Below, one piece after another: positions 25,491-34,007 of a stretch of 55,243 nt of DNA. The DNA comes from Alphaproteobacteria bacterium (GTDB taxonomy: Bacteria; Pseudomonadota; Alphaproteobacteria; Rhodobacterales; Rhodobacteraceae): the NCBI GenBank assembly GCA_030429105.1, contig JAUIDE010000015.1:1-55243 (forward strand). Reading direction: 5' to 3'. Positions within the stretch are counted from its first letter, which is position 1. Every line of letters starts with the position of its first letter. A program made the position numbers and the translations under genes. Below the pieces are notes generated by a model. It saw only the letters and a list, made by a program, of their open reading frames with translations. It did no database searches and was not told the DNA's origin.

Positions 25491-27191
25491 ATGACCTATC
25501 GCGCCCCGCTCGGCGAGATCGAACACATCCTCACCCATGTCGTCGGCGCCGGCCGGCTGGCGGAGACGCCGCTCTTCGCGGAGGCGACGGCGGAGACGCG
25601 CGCCGCCGTGCTCGGCGAGGCGGCGCGGATGGCGGAGGAGCGGCTGGCGCCGCTCCAGCGGGCGGGGGACCTTCACCCGGCGCGGCTCGAGAACGGCGTG
25701 GTCCGCACCTCCCCCGGCTTCGCGGACGGCTTCGCCGCGATTGCGGAGGGCGGCTGGATCGGCATCGCGGCGAGCCCGGAGCATGGCGGCATGGGCCTGC
25801 CGCTCACATTCGGGACGGCGGTGAACGAGATGATGGCCTCCGCCTGCCTCTCCCTCTCGCTCTGCCCGCTCATGAGCCAGGGGCAGATCGAGGCGCTGGA
25901 GCATCATGCGAGCGACGCGATCAAGGCGCTCTACCTGCCGAAGCTCATTTCCGGCGAATGGACGGGCACGATGAACCTGACGGAGCCGCAGGCGGGCTCG
26001 GATGTCGGCGCGCTCCGCACCATGGCGGAGCCGCGCGGCGACGGGACCTATGCGATCACCGGGCAGAAGATCTACATTTCCTGGGGCGACAACGACTTTG
26101 CGAAGAATGTCTGCCATCTCGTGCTCGCCCGGCTGCCGGGCGCCCCGGCGGGGACGCGCGGCGTCTCGCTCTTCCTCGCGCCGAAATTCATCCCCGACGA
26201 GGAGGGGCGGCCGGGGCGGCGGAACGCGCTTCAGGTCGTCAGCCTCGAACACAAGCTCGGCCTACACGGCTCGCCGACCGCGGTGATGCAGTATGACGGC
26301 GCCCTCGCCTGGCTGATCGGGCCGGAGGGCGGCGGCATGGCGGCGATGTTCACGATGATGAACAACGCCCGGCTCGGCGTCGGCGTCGAGGGGCTCGGCG
26401 TCGCGGAGGCGGCGACGCAGAAGGCGGTCGCCTTCGCGATGGAGCGGAAGCAGGGGCGGCCTCCCGTGGAGGGGACGGGGGCGATCATCGACCATCCGAA
26501 CATCCGCCGGAAGCTGATGCGGATGAAGGCGCTGACCGCCGCCGCCCGCGCGATCTGCCTCGACTGCGCCTTCAGCCTCGACATGGCGCGCGCCGCGCCG
26601 GAGGCGGAGCGGGCGGGATGGGCGGCGCGGGGCGCGTTCCTGACGCCCATCGCCAAGGCGTTCTCCACCGATATCGGGCACGAGGTCGCGCAGATCGGCG
26701 TGCAGGTCCATGGCGGGATGGGCTTCATCGAGGAGACGGGCGCGGCGCAATACGCCCGCGACGTGCGCGTGACGATGATCTACGAGGGGACCAACGGCAT
26801 CCAGGCGATGGATCTGGTCGGCCGGAAGCTCTCGGATGGCGGCGCGGCGGCGCGCGGGCTGCTGGCCGAGATTGCGGAGACGGCGGCGGAAGGCGAGGCG
26901 CCGGGCCTCCGGCTCGGCGAGGCGCGGGCGCGGCTCGAGGCGGCGACGGAGTGGATGCTCGGCGCCGAGGCCATCGACCGGAACGCGGGCGCCGCGCCCT
27001 ATCTCCGGGCCTGGGGCCTGATCCTCGGCGGCCATTACCTCCTCCGGGGCGCGGCGGCGGACGAGGCGCGGCTGCCGCTCGCGGTGTTCCATATCCGGCA
27101 GCTCCTGCCGGAGGCGGAGGCCGCGCTCGAGGCGGCTACGGAAGGCGCGGCGCCCCTCTATGCGCTCTCCGCCGAGGCGCTGGGCGCATGA
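25491..27191 (+). CDS. Acyl-CoA dehydrogenase, long form with C-terminal extension (DmdC-like)
   Basis: 566 residues, longer than the 380-390 of short-chain enzymes. MNLTEPQAGSDVGALRT is the family signature around FAD/substrate, ISWGDNDFAKN and LGLHGSPTAVMQYDGA are typical of the long subgroup that includes 3-methylmercaptopropionyl-CoA dehydrogenase DmdC, and the catalytic Glu should be in TMIYEGTNGIQAMDL. An extra 100-residue C-terminal helical domain follows. Possible roles are DMSP-derived methylmercaptopropionate breakdown or general acyl-CoA oxidation; no other dmd gene is nearby. The downstream MBL gene starts in its stop (ATGA). Confidence 0.88.
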   Translation: MTYRAPLGEIEHILTHVVGAGRLAETPLFAEATAETRAAVLGEAARMAEERLAPLQRAGDLHPARLENGVVRTSPGFADGFAAIAEGGWIGIAASPEHGGMGLPLTFGTAVNEMMASACLSLSLCPLMSQGQIEALEHHASDAIKALYLPKLISGEWTGTMNLTEPQAGSDVGALRTMAEPRGDGTYAITGQKIYISWGDNDFAKNVCHLVLARLPGAPAGTRGVSLFLAPKFIPDEEGRPGRRNALQVVSLEHKLGLHGSPTAVMQYDGALAWLIGPEGGGMAAMFTMMNNARLGVGVEGLGVAEAATQKAVAFAMERKQGRPPVEGTGAIIDHPNIRRKLMRMKALTAAARAICLDCAFSLDMARAAPEAERAGWAARGAFLTPIAKAFSTDIGHEVAQIGVQVHGGMGFIEETGAAQYARDVRVTMIYEGTNGIQAMDLVGRKLSDGGAAARGLLAEIAETAAEGEAPGLRLGEARARLEAATEWMLGAEAIDRNAGAAPYLRAWGLILGGHYLLRGAAADEARLPLAVFHIRQLLPEAEAALEAATEGAAPLYALSAEALGA

Positions 27192-28270
27192 ACGACGCGG
27201 AGACGCCGCCCCCGCTCGACGAAAGCCGCCGCCTGCCCGCCGGGCTCGCCTATCCGCATGGCGAGGCGATTCCGGAGCCGGGCGGGGCGATCGAGGTCGC
27301 GGAACGCATCCTCTGGCTGCGCCTGCCGCTGCCGATGACGCTCGACCATGTGAATGTCTACGCGCTGGACGACGGGGACGGGTGGACGTTGATCGACACC
27401 GGCTTCCAGACCTCCAAGACCAAGGCGCTCTGGGCCGATCTGATGAACGGGCCGCTGGCGGCGAAGCCGGTGACGCGCGTGATCGCCACGCATCACCATC
27501 CGGACCATATCGGCCTCGCCGGCTGGCTCCAGGCGGAGCACGGCGCCCGGCTCTGGACGACGCGGACGGCCTGGCTCTTCGCGCGGATGCTGACGCTCGA
27601 CCATCAGGAGCGGACGACGGAGCCCTCCCTCCTCCACATGCGGCGGGCCGGGGCGGACGAGGCAAGGCTCGAATGGGCGCGGAGCCGGGAGCCGATGAAC
27701 TTCTCCCGCGTCGTCGCGCCGCTGCCGCCCGGCTTCAAGCGGCTGAAGGACGGCGACAGCATCGAGATGGGCGGCCGCGCGTGGCGGGTGCTGACGGGGG
27801 ACGGCCACGCGCCGGAACAGGCGACCTTCTGGTCCGAGGACGACGACATCGTGATCTCGGCGGACCAGATCCTGCCCCGCATCTCCCCCAATGTCGGCGT
27901 CTACGTCACCGAGCCGGAGGCGGACCCGCTGGGCGAATGGATGGCTTCCTGCCGGAAGTTCCAGCCCCATGCCCGGGAAGGCCACCTCTGCCTTCCCGGC
28001 CACAACCGGCCCTTCACCGGGCTGCCGAAGCGTCTGGAGCAGCTGATCGAGAACCATCACGGCGTGCTGAAGCGGCTTCGCAAGGCGCTGGCGCAGCCAC
28101 GGACGGCGGTGGAATGCTTCGACGACATCTACAAGCGGCCCATCGGGGACGGGGAATTCGGCCTCGCCATGGTCGAGGCGGTGGCGCATCTCAACCACAT
28201 GTGGGCGACGGGCGAGGCGGAGCGGCGGCTCGACGAGGACGGCGCCTGGCGGTTCCGGCTCCGCGCCTAG
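27188..28270 (+). CDS. MBL-fold metallo-hydrolase
   Basis: 360 residues. The zinc motif is THHHPDHIGLAG. Further ligands are expected at GDGHAPEQ (His), DDIVISADQ (Asp) and LPGHNRPF (His), giving a two-metal beta-lactamase-fold site. A helical C-terminal tail (about residues 275-360) resembles the extra domain of LACTB2/glyoxalase II-like hydrolases. It overlaps the acyl-CoA dehydrogenase stop by 4 bases, which suggests a thioester hydrolase working on that enzyme's product; this is inference. Confidence 0.88.
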   Translation: MNDAETPPPLDESRRLPAGLAYPHGEAIPEPGGAIEVAERILWLRLPLPMTLDHVNVYALDDGDGWTLIDTGFQTSKTKALWADLMNGPLAAKPVTRVIATHHHPDHIGLAGWLQAEHGARLWTTRTAWLFARMLTLDHQERTTEPSLLHMRRAGADEARLEWARSREPMNFSRVVAPLPPGFKRLKDGDSIEMGGRAWRVLTGDGHAPEQATFWSEDDDIVISADQILPRISPNVGVYVTEPEADPLGEWMASCRKFQPHAREGHLCLPGHNRPFTGLPKRLEQLIENHHGVLKRLRKALAQPRTAVECFDDIYKRPIGDGEFGLAMVEAVAHLNHMWATGEAERRLDEDGAWRFRLRA

Positions 28271-28304
28271 TCTCTTCCGGTTCTCTGGAATCGGCCGCCG
28301 CCCG

Positions 28305-28324
28305 GAAGGCGCCAGCCTTCTTTT
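28305..28324 (+). terminator. Rho-independent terminator after the MBL hydrolase gene
   Basis: GAAGGC (28305-28310), loop GCCA, GCCTTC (28315-28320), followed by TTTT. It lies 35 bp after the stop. This short stem with a T run is a typical intrinsic terminator, rare in such GC-rich DNA. Confidence 0.65.
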
Positions 28325-28519
28325 CGCCTAAAACACCTTCGATTGTGAAGAAATCAAGGTTAATTTCCGCCGATCTGGCGGCGCAATGACTGCAAACTAT
28401 TGATTCCAGAAAGAATCAACCGAAAGCAGAGGATTAACGGGAAAGTTCGGTTCTTTCTTTCGACCTAGTATTCGCCTACATCACAAACCGTGGGTTGTGG
28501 GGTTTGTGAGTGTGGGTGG

Positions 28520-29284
28520 ATGTGGATCCGTGACAAGTCGCGCCGCGTAGCGGGCTGCCTGCTCGCAGCTGCGCTCGCCGCCATTCCTGTAATCGTGTCG
28601 ACGATCGAGCTCGGTTCTCCGTCGGCGGGCGCGCCGTCCCGCCATGTCGTCCATGAAGAGGTTTCGGGCGTCACGGTCGGCGCCGCCGACTGGGCCTTCG
28701 CGCCGGTCTGCTACGGCGAGTTCTGGATCGGGCGGCAGACGGCGGCGGCGTGGCTCGCCGGCCATCGCTACGCGCTGAGCGCCCCGTTTGGCGGAATGCG
28801 CGACGGGGTGGCGATCGTCCTTTCCATGGCGCCGAAGGGCGCGCCGTTCGGCGCGACCGCGGACGGAGCCGGCGGCGCGGCCGCGAAAGGGTCCGTCCTC
28901 GGGCCGGTCCTCGCCAGCATTGTGGGGGGCAAGTCGGGCGGCTCCGGCGCGGGCGGCGGCGGCGGCGCTTCGGGCGGCGGATCCTCGGGCGGCGGCGCGG
29001 GCGGGCCCGTGGCGGGCGGGGGCAAGGGCGACGCCGCTGCGCCCGGCGGCGATCTCGGCCCGCTGATGCCGCCCGTCGTGATGCGGCCTCCGGGCGATGA
29101 GCCGGTCATCGGCCTCGGGCCGGAGAGCCAGCCTTCCGGCGGCGGCGGCGGCGGAACGGCCGCGCCGGTCTCGGCCGTGCCTGTTCCCGCCGCCCTGCCC
29201 CTTCTCCTCACCGGCCTCGCGGCGCTCGGCTTCGCCGGCGCGCGGCGCCGCAACCGTGTTTCAACCCGGCCCGTCGCGGGCTGA
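28520..29284 (+). CDS. Gly-rich exported protein with VPLPA-type C-terminal sorting signal
   Basis: 254 residues starting at ATG 28520 (MWIRDKSRRVAGC); GTG 28490 would add a Cys/Gly-rich leader and is less likely. Residues about 8-25 form a signal anchor. A globular part (VCYGEFWIGRQTAAAWLAGHRYAL) has no family I recognise. About residues 140-175 and 210-225 are glycine/serine-rich linkers. The tail has VPVPAALPLLLTGLAALGF followed by ARRRNR, the pattern of VPLPA-CTERM tails processed by exosortase D-type enzymes. An AT-richer upstream region with a G/T-rich leader precedes it. The sister gene follows 13 bp later. Confidence 0.75.
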   Translation: MWIRDKSRRVAGCLLAAALAAIPVIVSTIELGSPSAGAPSRHVVHEEVSGVTVGAADWAFAPVCYGEFWIGRQTAAAWLAGHRYALSAPFGGMRDGVAIVLSMAPKGAPFGATADGAGGAAAKGSVLGPVLASIVGGKSGGSGAGGGGGASGGGSSGGGAGGPVAGGGKGDAAAPGGDLGPLMPPVVMRPPGDEPVIGLGPESQPSGGGGGGTAAPVSAVPVPAALPLLLTGLAALGFAGARRRNRVSTRPVAG

Positions 29285-29297
29285 CAGGAGCGTAACC

Positions 29298-30020
29298 ATG
29301 TTCAAGTCGACTTCCCTCGCCATCGCCCTCTCGCTCGCCGCGCTCGCGGCGCCGGCCCATGCCGTCGTCTTCAATGGCGGCTTCGAGGATGTGAGCTCCT
29401 CCACGCCCGGCAGGGGCCTCTCCAACGGCGCGTTCCTGGCCAACCTCGCAAGCGGGCCGGGCCCGAGCTGGGACGTGTTCACCTCGATCCCCGGCTGGAC
29501 GACGACGGCCGGCGCGGGAATCGAGGTGCAGACGAACCGGACCATCGGCTCGATCAACGCCCATACCGGGCTTCACTATATCGAGCTCGACAGCCATCCG
29601 AAGCCGAACTCCAACTCTACCATGGCGCAGACGCTGAACCTCTCCAGCGGCGTCTACCAGCTCGATTTCTACTACAGCCCGCGGACGGGCGACGTCGGCA
29701 GCAACGGGATCGAATATTCGGTCTTCAATGCGGCGAGCGCCTCTCTCCTCGCCGGGTCGGTGACCGGGCCGAGCACGACGGCGGGCACGGCGGTCGGCCT
29801 CTGGACGCTGGTCTCCACGCTCTTCACGGTCAGGGGCGGCGATTCGCCCGTGACGCTGAGCTTCGCCGCCACCGGCAAGGCGGACACGCTGGGCGGCTTC
29901 CTCGACGACATCAACGTGACGCGCGTTGCGGCGGTGCCGCTCCCGGCGGCCGCGCCGCTGCTCGTCGCAGGGATCGGCGCGCTGGTCTTCGTCGCCCGGC
30001 GGCGGCGCAAGGCGGCCTGA
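29298..30020 (+). CDS. VPLPA-CTERM surface protein, beta-sandwich type
   Basis: 240 residues. A Sec signal peptide (LAIALSLAALAAPAHA) is followed by NGGFEDVSSS and YIELDSHPKPNSNSTMAQTL, which resemble carbohydrate-binding beta-sandwich modules of the DUF642 kind. The tail is VPLPAAAPLLVAGIGALVF then ARRRRKAA, a clear VPLPA-CTERM sorting signal. The protein is probably exported, trimmed and attached to the envelope or the extracellular matrix. It follows the Gly-rich gene in the same direction and ends before a strong terminator. Confidence 0.87.
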   Translation: MFKSTSLAIALSLAALAAPAHAVVFNGGFEDVSSSTPGRGLSNGAFLANLASGPGPSWDVFTSIPGWTTTAGAGIEVQTNRTIGSINAHTGLHYIELDSHPKPNSNSTMAQTLNLSSGVYQLDFYYSPRTGDVGSNGIEYSVFNAASASLLAGSVTGPSTTAGTAVGLWTLVSTLFTVRGGDSPVTLSFAATGKADTLGGFLDDINVTRVAAVPLPAAAPLLVAGIGALVFVARRRRKAA

Positions 30021-30044
30021 CTCCCTTCGAAAGGATCGTCGCCG

Positions 30045-30070
30045 CGGGCGCCCCTCGGGGCGCCCGTTTT
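30045..30070 (+). terminator. Rho-independent terminator after the VPLPA-CTERM pair
   Basis: CGGGCGCCCC, a TC loop, GGGGCGCCCG, then TTTT. The ten-base perfect stem lies 25 bp after the stop. It separates the surface-protein genes from the respiratory genes downstream. Confidence 0.8.
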
Positions 30071-30072
30071 CG

Positions 30073-30106
30073 TTCCGCTGCGGCGAAGAAATGCGTCGCA
30101 GCGGAA
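30073..30106. promoter_or_regulatory. Ten-base inverted repeat upstream of the cox subunit IV/pnt genes
   Basis: TTCCGCTGCG (30073-30082) mirrors CGCAGCGGAA (30097-30106) with 14 bases between. A possible -10-like TATGCT follows at 30114. The position fits an operator or a second, minus-strand terminator hairpin; which one is not clear. Confidence 0.35.
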
Positions 30107-30154
30107 AAACGGCTATGCTATCCGCTCCGTGGAACCATGAGATGGAGAAGCGGC

Positions 30155-30289
30155 ATGGCGGAGCACAGGCAGGGCGAGATGGACATCACCGAACAGAAGC
30201 GCACGTTCGCCGGGTTCATCAAGGGCGGCGTCTGGCTCGGCGTGACCGTCGTCGTGATCCTGATCTTTCTGGCCATCGTCGGCATCTGA
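30155..30289 (+). CDS. aa3-type cytochrome c oxidase subunit IV
   Basis: A 44-residue protein from ATG 30155, with GGAGAAG as ribosome site. MDITEQKRTFAGFIKGG is the conserved cytoplasmic stretch of the bacterial aa3 oxidase subunit IV family, followed by one membrane helix (VWLGVTVVVILIFLAIVGI). The subunit packs on the oxidase and is not needed for the catalytic metal sites. In Rhodobacterales-like genomes this tiny gene often sits just before pntA, as here (53 bp). Confidence 0.85.
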   Translation: MAEHRQGEMDITEQKRTFAGFIKGGVWLGVTVVVILIFLAIVGI

Positions 30290-30342
30290 CCTAAATCGCC
30301 ACAAGCCCGGCCGAGAAGCACGGGCGACGAGGGGGAGACCAT

Positions 30343-31479
30343 ATGAAGATCGCCATTCCCAAGGAGACGCGGGAGCACGAGACCCGCGTCGCCGGGGTTC
30401 CCGAAACCGTCAAGAAATTCGTCGCCCTCGGGGCGGAGGTCGTGGTGCAGGCCGGCGCCGGGGACGGCGCCTCGCTGCCCGACGCCGCCTATGAGGCGGC
30501 GGGCGCGACCATCGCCAAGACCTTCGCCGCCACGGTGAAGGGCGCCGACGTCGTGCTCAAGATCCAGCGGCCGACCGAGGCGGAGGCGAAGAGCCTCGCC
30601 AAGGGGCAGATGCTCTTCTGCACCATGTCGCCCTATGGCGACCGGGAGATGCTCGACTCGCTGGCCGAGAAGGGCGTGGACTGCTTCGCCATGGAGTTCA
30701 TGCCGCGCATCACCCGCGCGCAGTCCATGGACGTGCTCTCCTCCCAGGCCAACCTCGCCGGCTACAAGGCGGTGCTGGAGGCGGCGAACGCCTATGGCCG
30801 CGCGATGCCGCAGATGATGACGGCGGCGGGCACGGTCGCCCCCGCGAAGGTCTTCATCATGGGCGTCGGCGTCGCCGGGCTCCAGGCCATCGCCACCGCG
30901 CGCCGGCTCGGCGCGATCGTGACGGCGACGGACGTGCGCCCCGCGACGGAGGAGCAGGTCGCCTCGCTCGGCGGCAAGTTCATCGCCGTGAAGAACGAGG
31001 AATTCGCGCAGGCGCAGACGGCGGGCGGCTATGCCAAGGAAATGTCTGACGACTACAAGAAGCAGCAGGCGGAGCTGGTGGCCGGCCACATCGCCAAGCA
31101 GAATATCGTCATCACCACCGCGCTGATCCCGGGCCGCAAGGCGCCGATCCTCGTGACGAAGGAGATGGTCGCCTCGATGGCGCCCGGCTCCGTCATCGTC
31201 GACCTCGCGGTCGAGCAGGGCGGCAACGTGGAGGGCGCGAAGCTGGCGGAGACCGTCGTGACCGACAACGGCGTGACGATCCTCGGCTTCGCCAACCTGC
31301 CCGGCCGGCTTACGGCGGACGCCTCCGCGCTCTACAGCCGCAACCACCTCAATTTCCTCACGCCCTTCTTCAAGGAGAAGGCCTTCGCCCTCGACGACGA
31401 GGATGAGCTTGTGAAGGGGATCCGCCTGACGAAGGGCGGCGAGGTCGTTCATCCGCAACTCGTCGCCGCGAAGGGGTAA
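30343..31479 (+). CDS. pntAA: NAD(P) transhydrogenase subunit alpha part 1 (PntAA)
   Basis: 378 residues, starting MKIAIPKETREHETRVAGVP, with an alanine-dehydrogenase-like fold. GVGVAGLQAIATARRLGA is the NAD(H)-binding Rossmann motif. FANLPGRLTADASALYSRN closes domain I. This is the soluble hydride-donor domain of the proton-pumping transhydrogenase. Here alpha is split into two genes, as in Rhodospirillum rubrum. ATG 30343 has GGGGGAG upstream. pntAB starts 4 bp after the stop. Confidence 0.96.
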   Translation: MKIAIPKETREHETRVAGVPETVKKFVALGAEVVVQAGAGDGASLPDAAYEAAGATIAKTFAATVKGADVVLKIQRPTEAEAKSLAKGQMLFCTMSPYGDREMLDSLAEKGVDCFAMEFMPRITRAQSMDVLSSQANLAGYKAVLEAANAYGRAMPQMMTAAGTVAPAKVFIMGVGVAGLQAIATARRLGAIVTATDVRPATEEQVASLGGKFIAVKNEEFAQAQTAGGYAKEMSDDYKKQQAELVAGHIAKQNIVITTALIPGRKAPILVTKEMVASMAPGSVIVDLAVEQGGNVEGAKLAETVVTDNGVTILGFANLPGRLTADASALYSRNHLNFLTPFFKEKAFALDDEDELVKGIRLTKGGEVVHPQLVAAKG

Positions 31480-31483
31480 GACC

Positions 31484-31912
31484 ATGTCCGAAGTTCTCAC
31501 GTCCCTGAGAGAAGCGGCCGAGGCCGCCGCCGCAGCGAGCCAGAAGGTCGCCGATCTCGCCGCGACCGCCGCGACGACCGCGCCGGAAGGCGTTGTGGAG
31601 GCCGCCGCGCACGGCGCCGGCATCTCCCCCTTCGTGTTCTATCTCTCCGCCTTCGTGCTGGCCTGCTTCGTCGGCTATTACGTCGTCTGGTCGGTCACGC
31701 CCGCGCTCCACACGCCGCTCATGTCGGTGACGAACGCGATCTCCTCCGTCATCGTCGTCGGCGCGCTCGTCGCGGTCGGCGTCGACACGAGCCTCGCCTC
31801 CTGGTGGACGCCGGTCTTCGGCCTCCTCGCGCTGGCGATGGCGGCGGTGAACATCTTCGGCGGCTTCATGGTCACCGAACGCATGCTCGCCATGTACAAG
31901 AAGAAGGGCTGA
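31484..31912 (+). CDS. pntAB: NAD(P) transhydrogenase subunit alpha part 2 (PntAB)
   Basis: 142 residues with a helical Ala-rich N-terminus and about four membrane helices (FVFYLSAFVLACFVGYYVVW, TPLMSVTNAISSVIVVGAL, and two more). It forms the first part of the membrane domain II through which protons pass. VFGLLALAMAAVNIFGGF and the closing TERMLAMYKKKG are family hallmarks. It lies 4 bp after pntAA and 10 bp before pntB. Confidence 0.95.
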   Translation: MSEVLTSLREAAEAAAAASQKVADLAATAATTAPEGVVEAAAHGAGISPFVFYLSAFVLACFVGYYVVWSVTPALHTPLMSVTNAISSVIVVGALVAVGVDTSLASWWTPVFGLLALAMAAVNIFGGFMVTERMLAMYKKKG

Positions 31913-31922
31913 GGGGGCGGAG

Positions 31923-33320
31923 ATGGAAAATTTCGCAGCATTCGCCTACCTCGTCGCGGGGGTGCTCTTCATCCTCGCGCTCCGGGGCCTCAGCCACCCG
32001 ACGACATCCCGACAGGGCAACCGCTACGGCATGATCGGCATGGCGATCGCCGTCGGCACGACGCTGATCGCCTATCCGCCGGCGGGCGCCGCCGGCTTCC
32101 TGCTCCTCCTCCTCGGCTTCGCCGTGGGCGGCGGGGCGGGCGCGACGATCGCGAAGCGGATCGAGATGACGAAGATGCCGCAGCTCGTCGCGGCCTTCCA
32201 CTCGCTCGTCGGCCTCGCCGCCGTCTTCGTCGCCGCGGGCGCGTTCTATTCGCCGGAAGCCTACGGGATCGGTTCGGTCGGGGCGATCTACACCGCCTCC
32301 ATCGTGGAGATGAGCCTCGGCGTCGCCATCGGCGCGATCACCTTCTCGGGCTCGGTCATCGCCTTCGCGAAGCTGGACGGCCGGATGTCCGGCGCGCCGA
32401 TCATGCTGCCGCAGCGGCATCTCATCAACATCCTGCTCGGCGGCGCGCTCGTCGTCATGGTGGTCCTGCTCGTCACGACGCAGAACGTGACGCTCTTCTG
32501 GCTCATCACCATCGTCGCGCTGGTGCTCGGCGTCACGCTCATCATCCCGATCGGCGGGGCGGACATGCCTGTCGTCGTCTCCATGCTCAACTCCTATTCG
32601 GGCTGGGCGGCGGCGGGCATCGGCTTCACGCTCGGGAACATGGCGCTGATCATCACCGGGGCGCTCGTCGGCTCCTCCGGCGCGATCCTCAGCTACATCA
32701 TGTGCAAGGGCATGAACCGGAGCTTCATCTCCGTCATCCTCGGCGGCTTCGGCGGCGACGATGCGGCGGCGGCTTCGGGCGGCGGCGAGCAGAAGCCCTA
32801 CAAGAAGGGCTCGGCGGACGATGCGGCCTTCATAATGCAGAACGCCGGCTCCGTCATCATCGTGCCGGGCTACGGCATGGCGGTGGCGCAGGCGCAGCAC
32901 GCGCTCCGCGAGATGGGCGACAAGCTGAAGGCGCATGGCGTGGACGTGAAATACGCGATCCACCCCGTCGCCGGCCGCATGCCGGGCCACATGAACGTGC
33001 TGCTGGCCGAGGCGAACGTGCCCTATGACGAGGTGTTCGAGCTGGAGGACATCAACTCGGAATTCGCGCGGGCGGACGTCGCCTATGTCATCGGCGCGAA
33101 CGACGTGACGAACCCCTCCGCCAAGACGGACCCGAAATCGCCCATCGCGGGGATGCCGATCCTCGATGTGGAGAAGGCGAAGACGGTTCTCTTCGTGAAG
33201 CGGTCGATGGCCTCCGGCTATGCCGGCGTGGAGAACCCGCTCTTCCACTTCGACCAGACGATGATGCTGCTGGGCGACGCGAAGAAGATGACGGAGGACA
33301 TCGTCAAGGCGATGGAATGA
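31923..33320 (+). CDS. pntB: NAD(P) transhydrogenase subunit beta (PntB)
   Basis: 465 residues. The N-terminal half has about nine membrane helices, with GAPIMLPQRHLINIL in a conserved loop. The C-terminal NADP(H)-binding domain III is marked by IIVPGYGMAVAQAQHAL, HPVAGRMPGHMNVLLAEA and YVIGANDVTNP. With PntAA and PntAB it uses the proton gradient to make NADPH from NADH. A terminator-like stem follows 27 bp after the stop. Confidence 0.97.
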   Translation: MENFAAFAYLVAGVLFILALRGLSHPTTSRQGNRYGMIGMAIAVGTTLIAYPPAGAAGFLLLLLGFAVGGGAGATIAKRIEMTKMPQLVAAFHSLVGLAAVFVAAGAFYSPEAYGIGSVGAIYTASIVEMSLGVAIGAITFSGSVIAFAKLDGRMSGAPIMLPQRHLINILLGGALVVMVVLLVTTQNVTLFWLITIVALVLGVTLIIPIGGADMPVVVSMLNSYSGWAAAGIGFTLGNMALIITGALVGSSGAILSYIMCKGMNRSFISVILGGFGGDDAAAASGGGEQKPYKKGSADDAAFIMQNAGSVIIVPGYGMAVAQAQHALREMGDKLKAHGVDVKYAIHPVAGRMPGHMNVLLAEANVPYDEVFELEDINSEFARADVAYVIGANDVTNPSAKTDPKSPIAGMPILDVEKAKTVLFVKRSMASGYAGVENPLFHFDQTMMLLGDAKKMTEDIVKAME

Positions 33321-33346
33321 TCCTTCGGGCCCTCCGGCCCGGATCG

Positions 33347-33380
33347 GGGCGCCGCCGGGGGACCGGCGGCGCCCTTCGCG
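33347..33380 (+). terminator. Terminator-like hairpin after pntB
   Basis: GGGCGCCGCCGG, loop GGGA, CCGGCGGCGCCC, then TTCGCG. The 12-base perfect stem is strong but has only a weak T run. A second small hairpin (GGGCC-CTCC-GGCCC) lies just before it. Confidence 0.6.
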
Positions 33381-33396
33381 TTTCGGGGGTCTGGCG

Positions 33397-33738
33397 ATGA
33401 CCTGGGAGGAGGCGGCGGCGCTCGGGCTTCTCCTGCCCGGGGCGGAGGAAGGAACCTCCTACGGGACGCCGGCGCTGAAGGTGCGGGGGAAGCTCCTGCT
33501 GCGGCTGAGGGAGGACGGGGAGAGCCTCGTCCTGCTCGACGTTCCGGCGGAGGAGCGGGAGACGCTGATCGCGGCGGAGCCGGAGATCTTTTTCCTCACG
33601 CCGCATTATCGGGACCACGAGATCGTGCTCGGTCGGCTTGCGGGGATGGATGCGGGGCGGCTCCGGCCGTTTCTCGAGCGGCGGTGGCGGCGGCTCGCGA
33701 CGAAGCGGGGCGTGGCGGGATGGGGCGGCTGGGGCTGA
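33397..33738 (+). CDS. MmcQ/YjbR family protein
   Basis: 113 residues with the YjbR fold: EGTSYGTPALKVRGKLLLRL near the N-terminus, VLLDVPAEERETLIAAEP in the middle and LERRWRRLATKR near the end. The family is a cytoplasmic, possibly DNA- or ligand-binding fold of unknown role. It is separated from pntB by a hairpin, so may have its own promoter. Repeat A copy 2 follows. Confidence 0.85.
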   Translation: MTWEEAAALGLLLPGAEEGTSYGTPALKVRGKLLLRLREDGESLVLLDVPAEERETLIAAEPEIFFLTPHYRDHEIVLGRLAGMDAGRLRPFLERRWRRLATKRGVAGWGGWG

Positions 33739-33779
33739 CTTCCTGACGTGACGGCCGATCCGACGAGGCCGGCCGCCTT

Positions 33780-33999
33780 GCGAACGGAGCGCGAAGGGCC
33801 GCGGCCTCGCTCGGGAGGGCGCTTCGGAGCGATTGATCCTTGTGATTTATGTCGACAAGAACTTGAACGATTGAGCGTCTTGCGCCGTTGCGATGCGGCC
33901 TCCCTGGCGGGAGGGAGGCCGCGGCCCGGGCTAGTCGCCCGCGCCAAGGGGCACGGGGGAAGCGCGGCGCCTCCGCCCGGCCGGGTTCCGACAGATCGG
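33780..33999 (+). repeat. Dispersed intergenic repeat A, copy 2
   Basis: It matches 2742-2966 in the same order and orientation. The 37-base block 33868-33904 is identical to copy 1, and it ends in the same hairpin (arms 33895-33904 and 33913-33922; loop length 8 instead of 9). As with copy 1, the flanking genes converge: MmcQ/YjbR from the left, an M20 peptidase from the right. Its far end nearly touches the peptidase stop. Confidence 0.85.
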
Positions 34000-34007
34000 C
34001 CCCAGAG

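Noticed and set aside
30343-31912. Split pntA looked at first like a frameshift
   Set aside because: The two-gene arrangement of the alpha subunit is an established form, with separate start, ribosome site and normal lengths.
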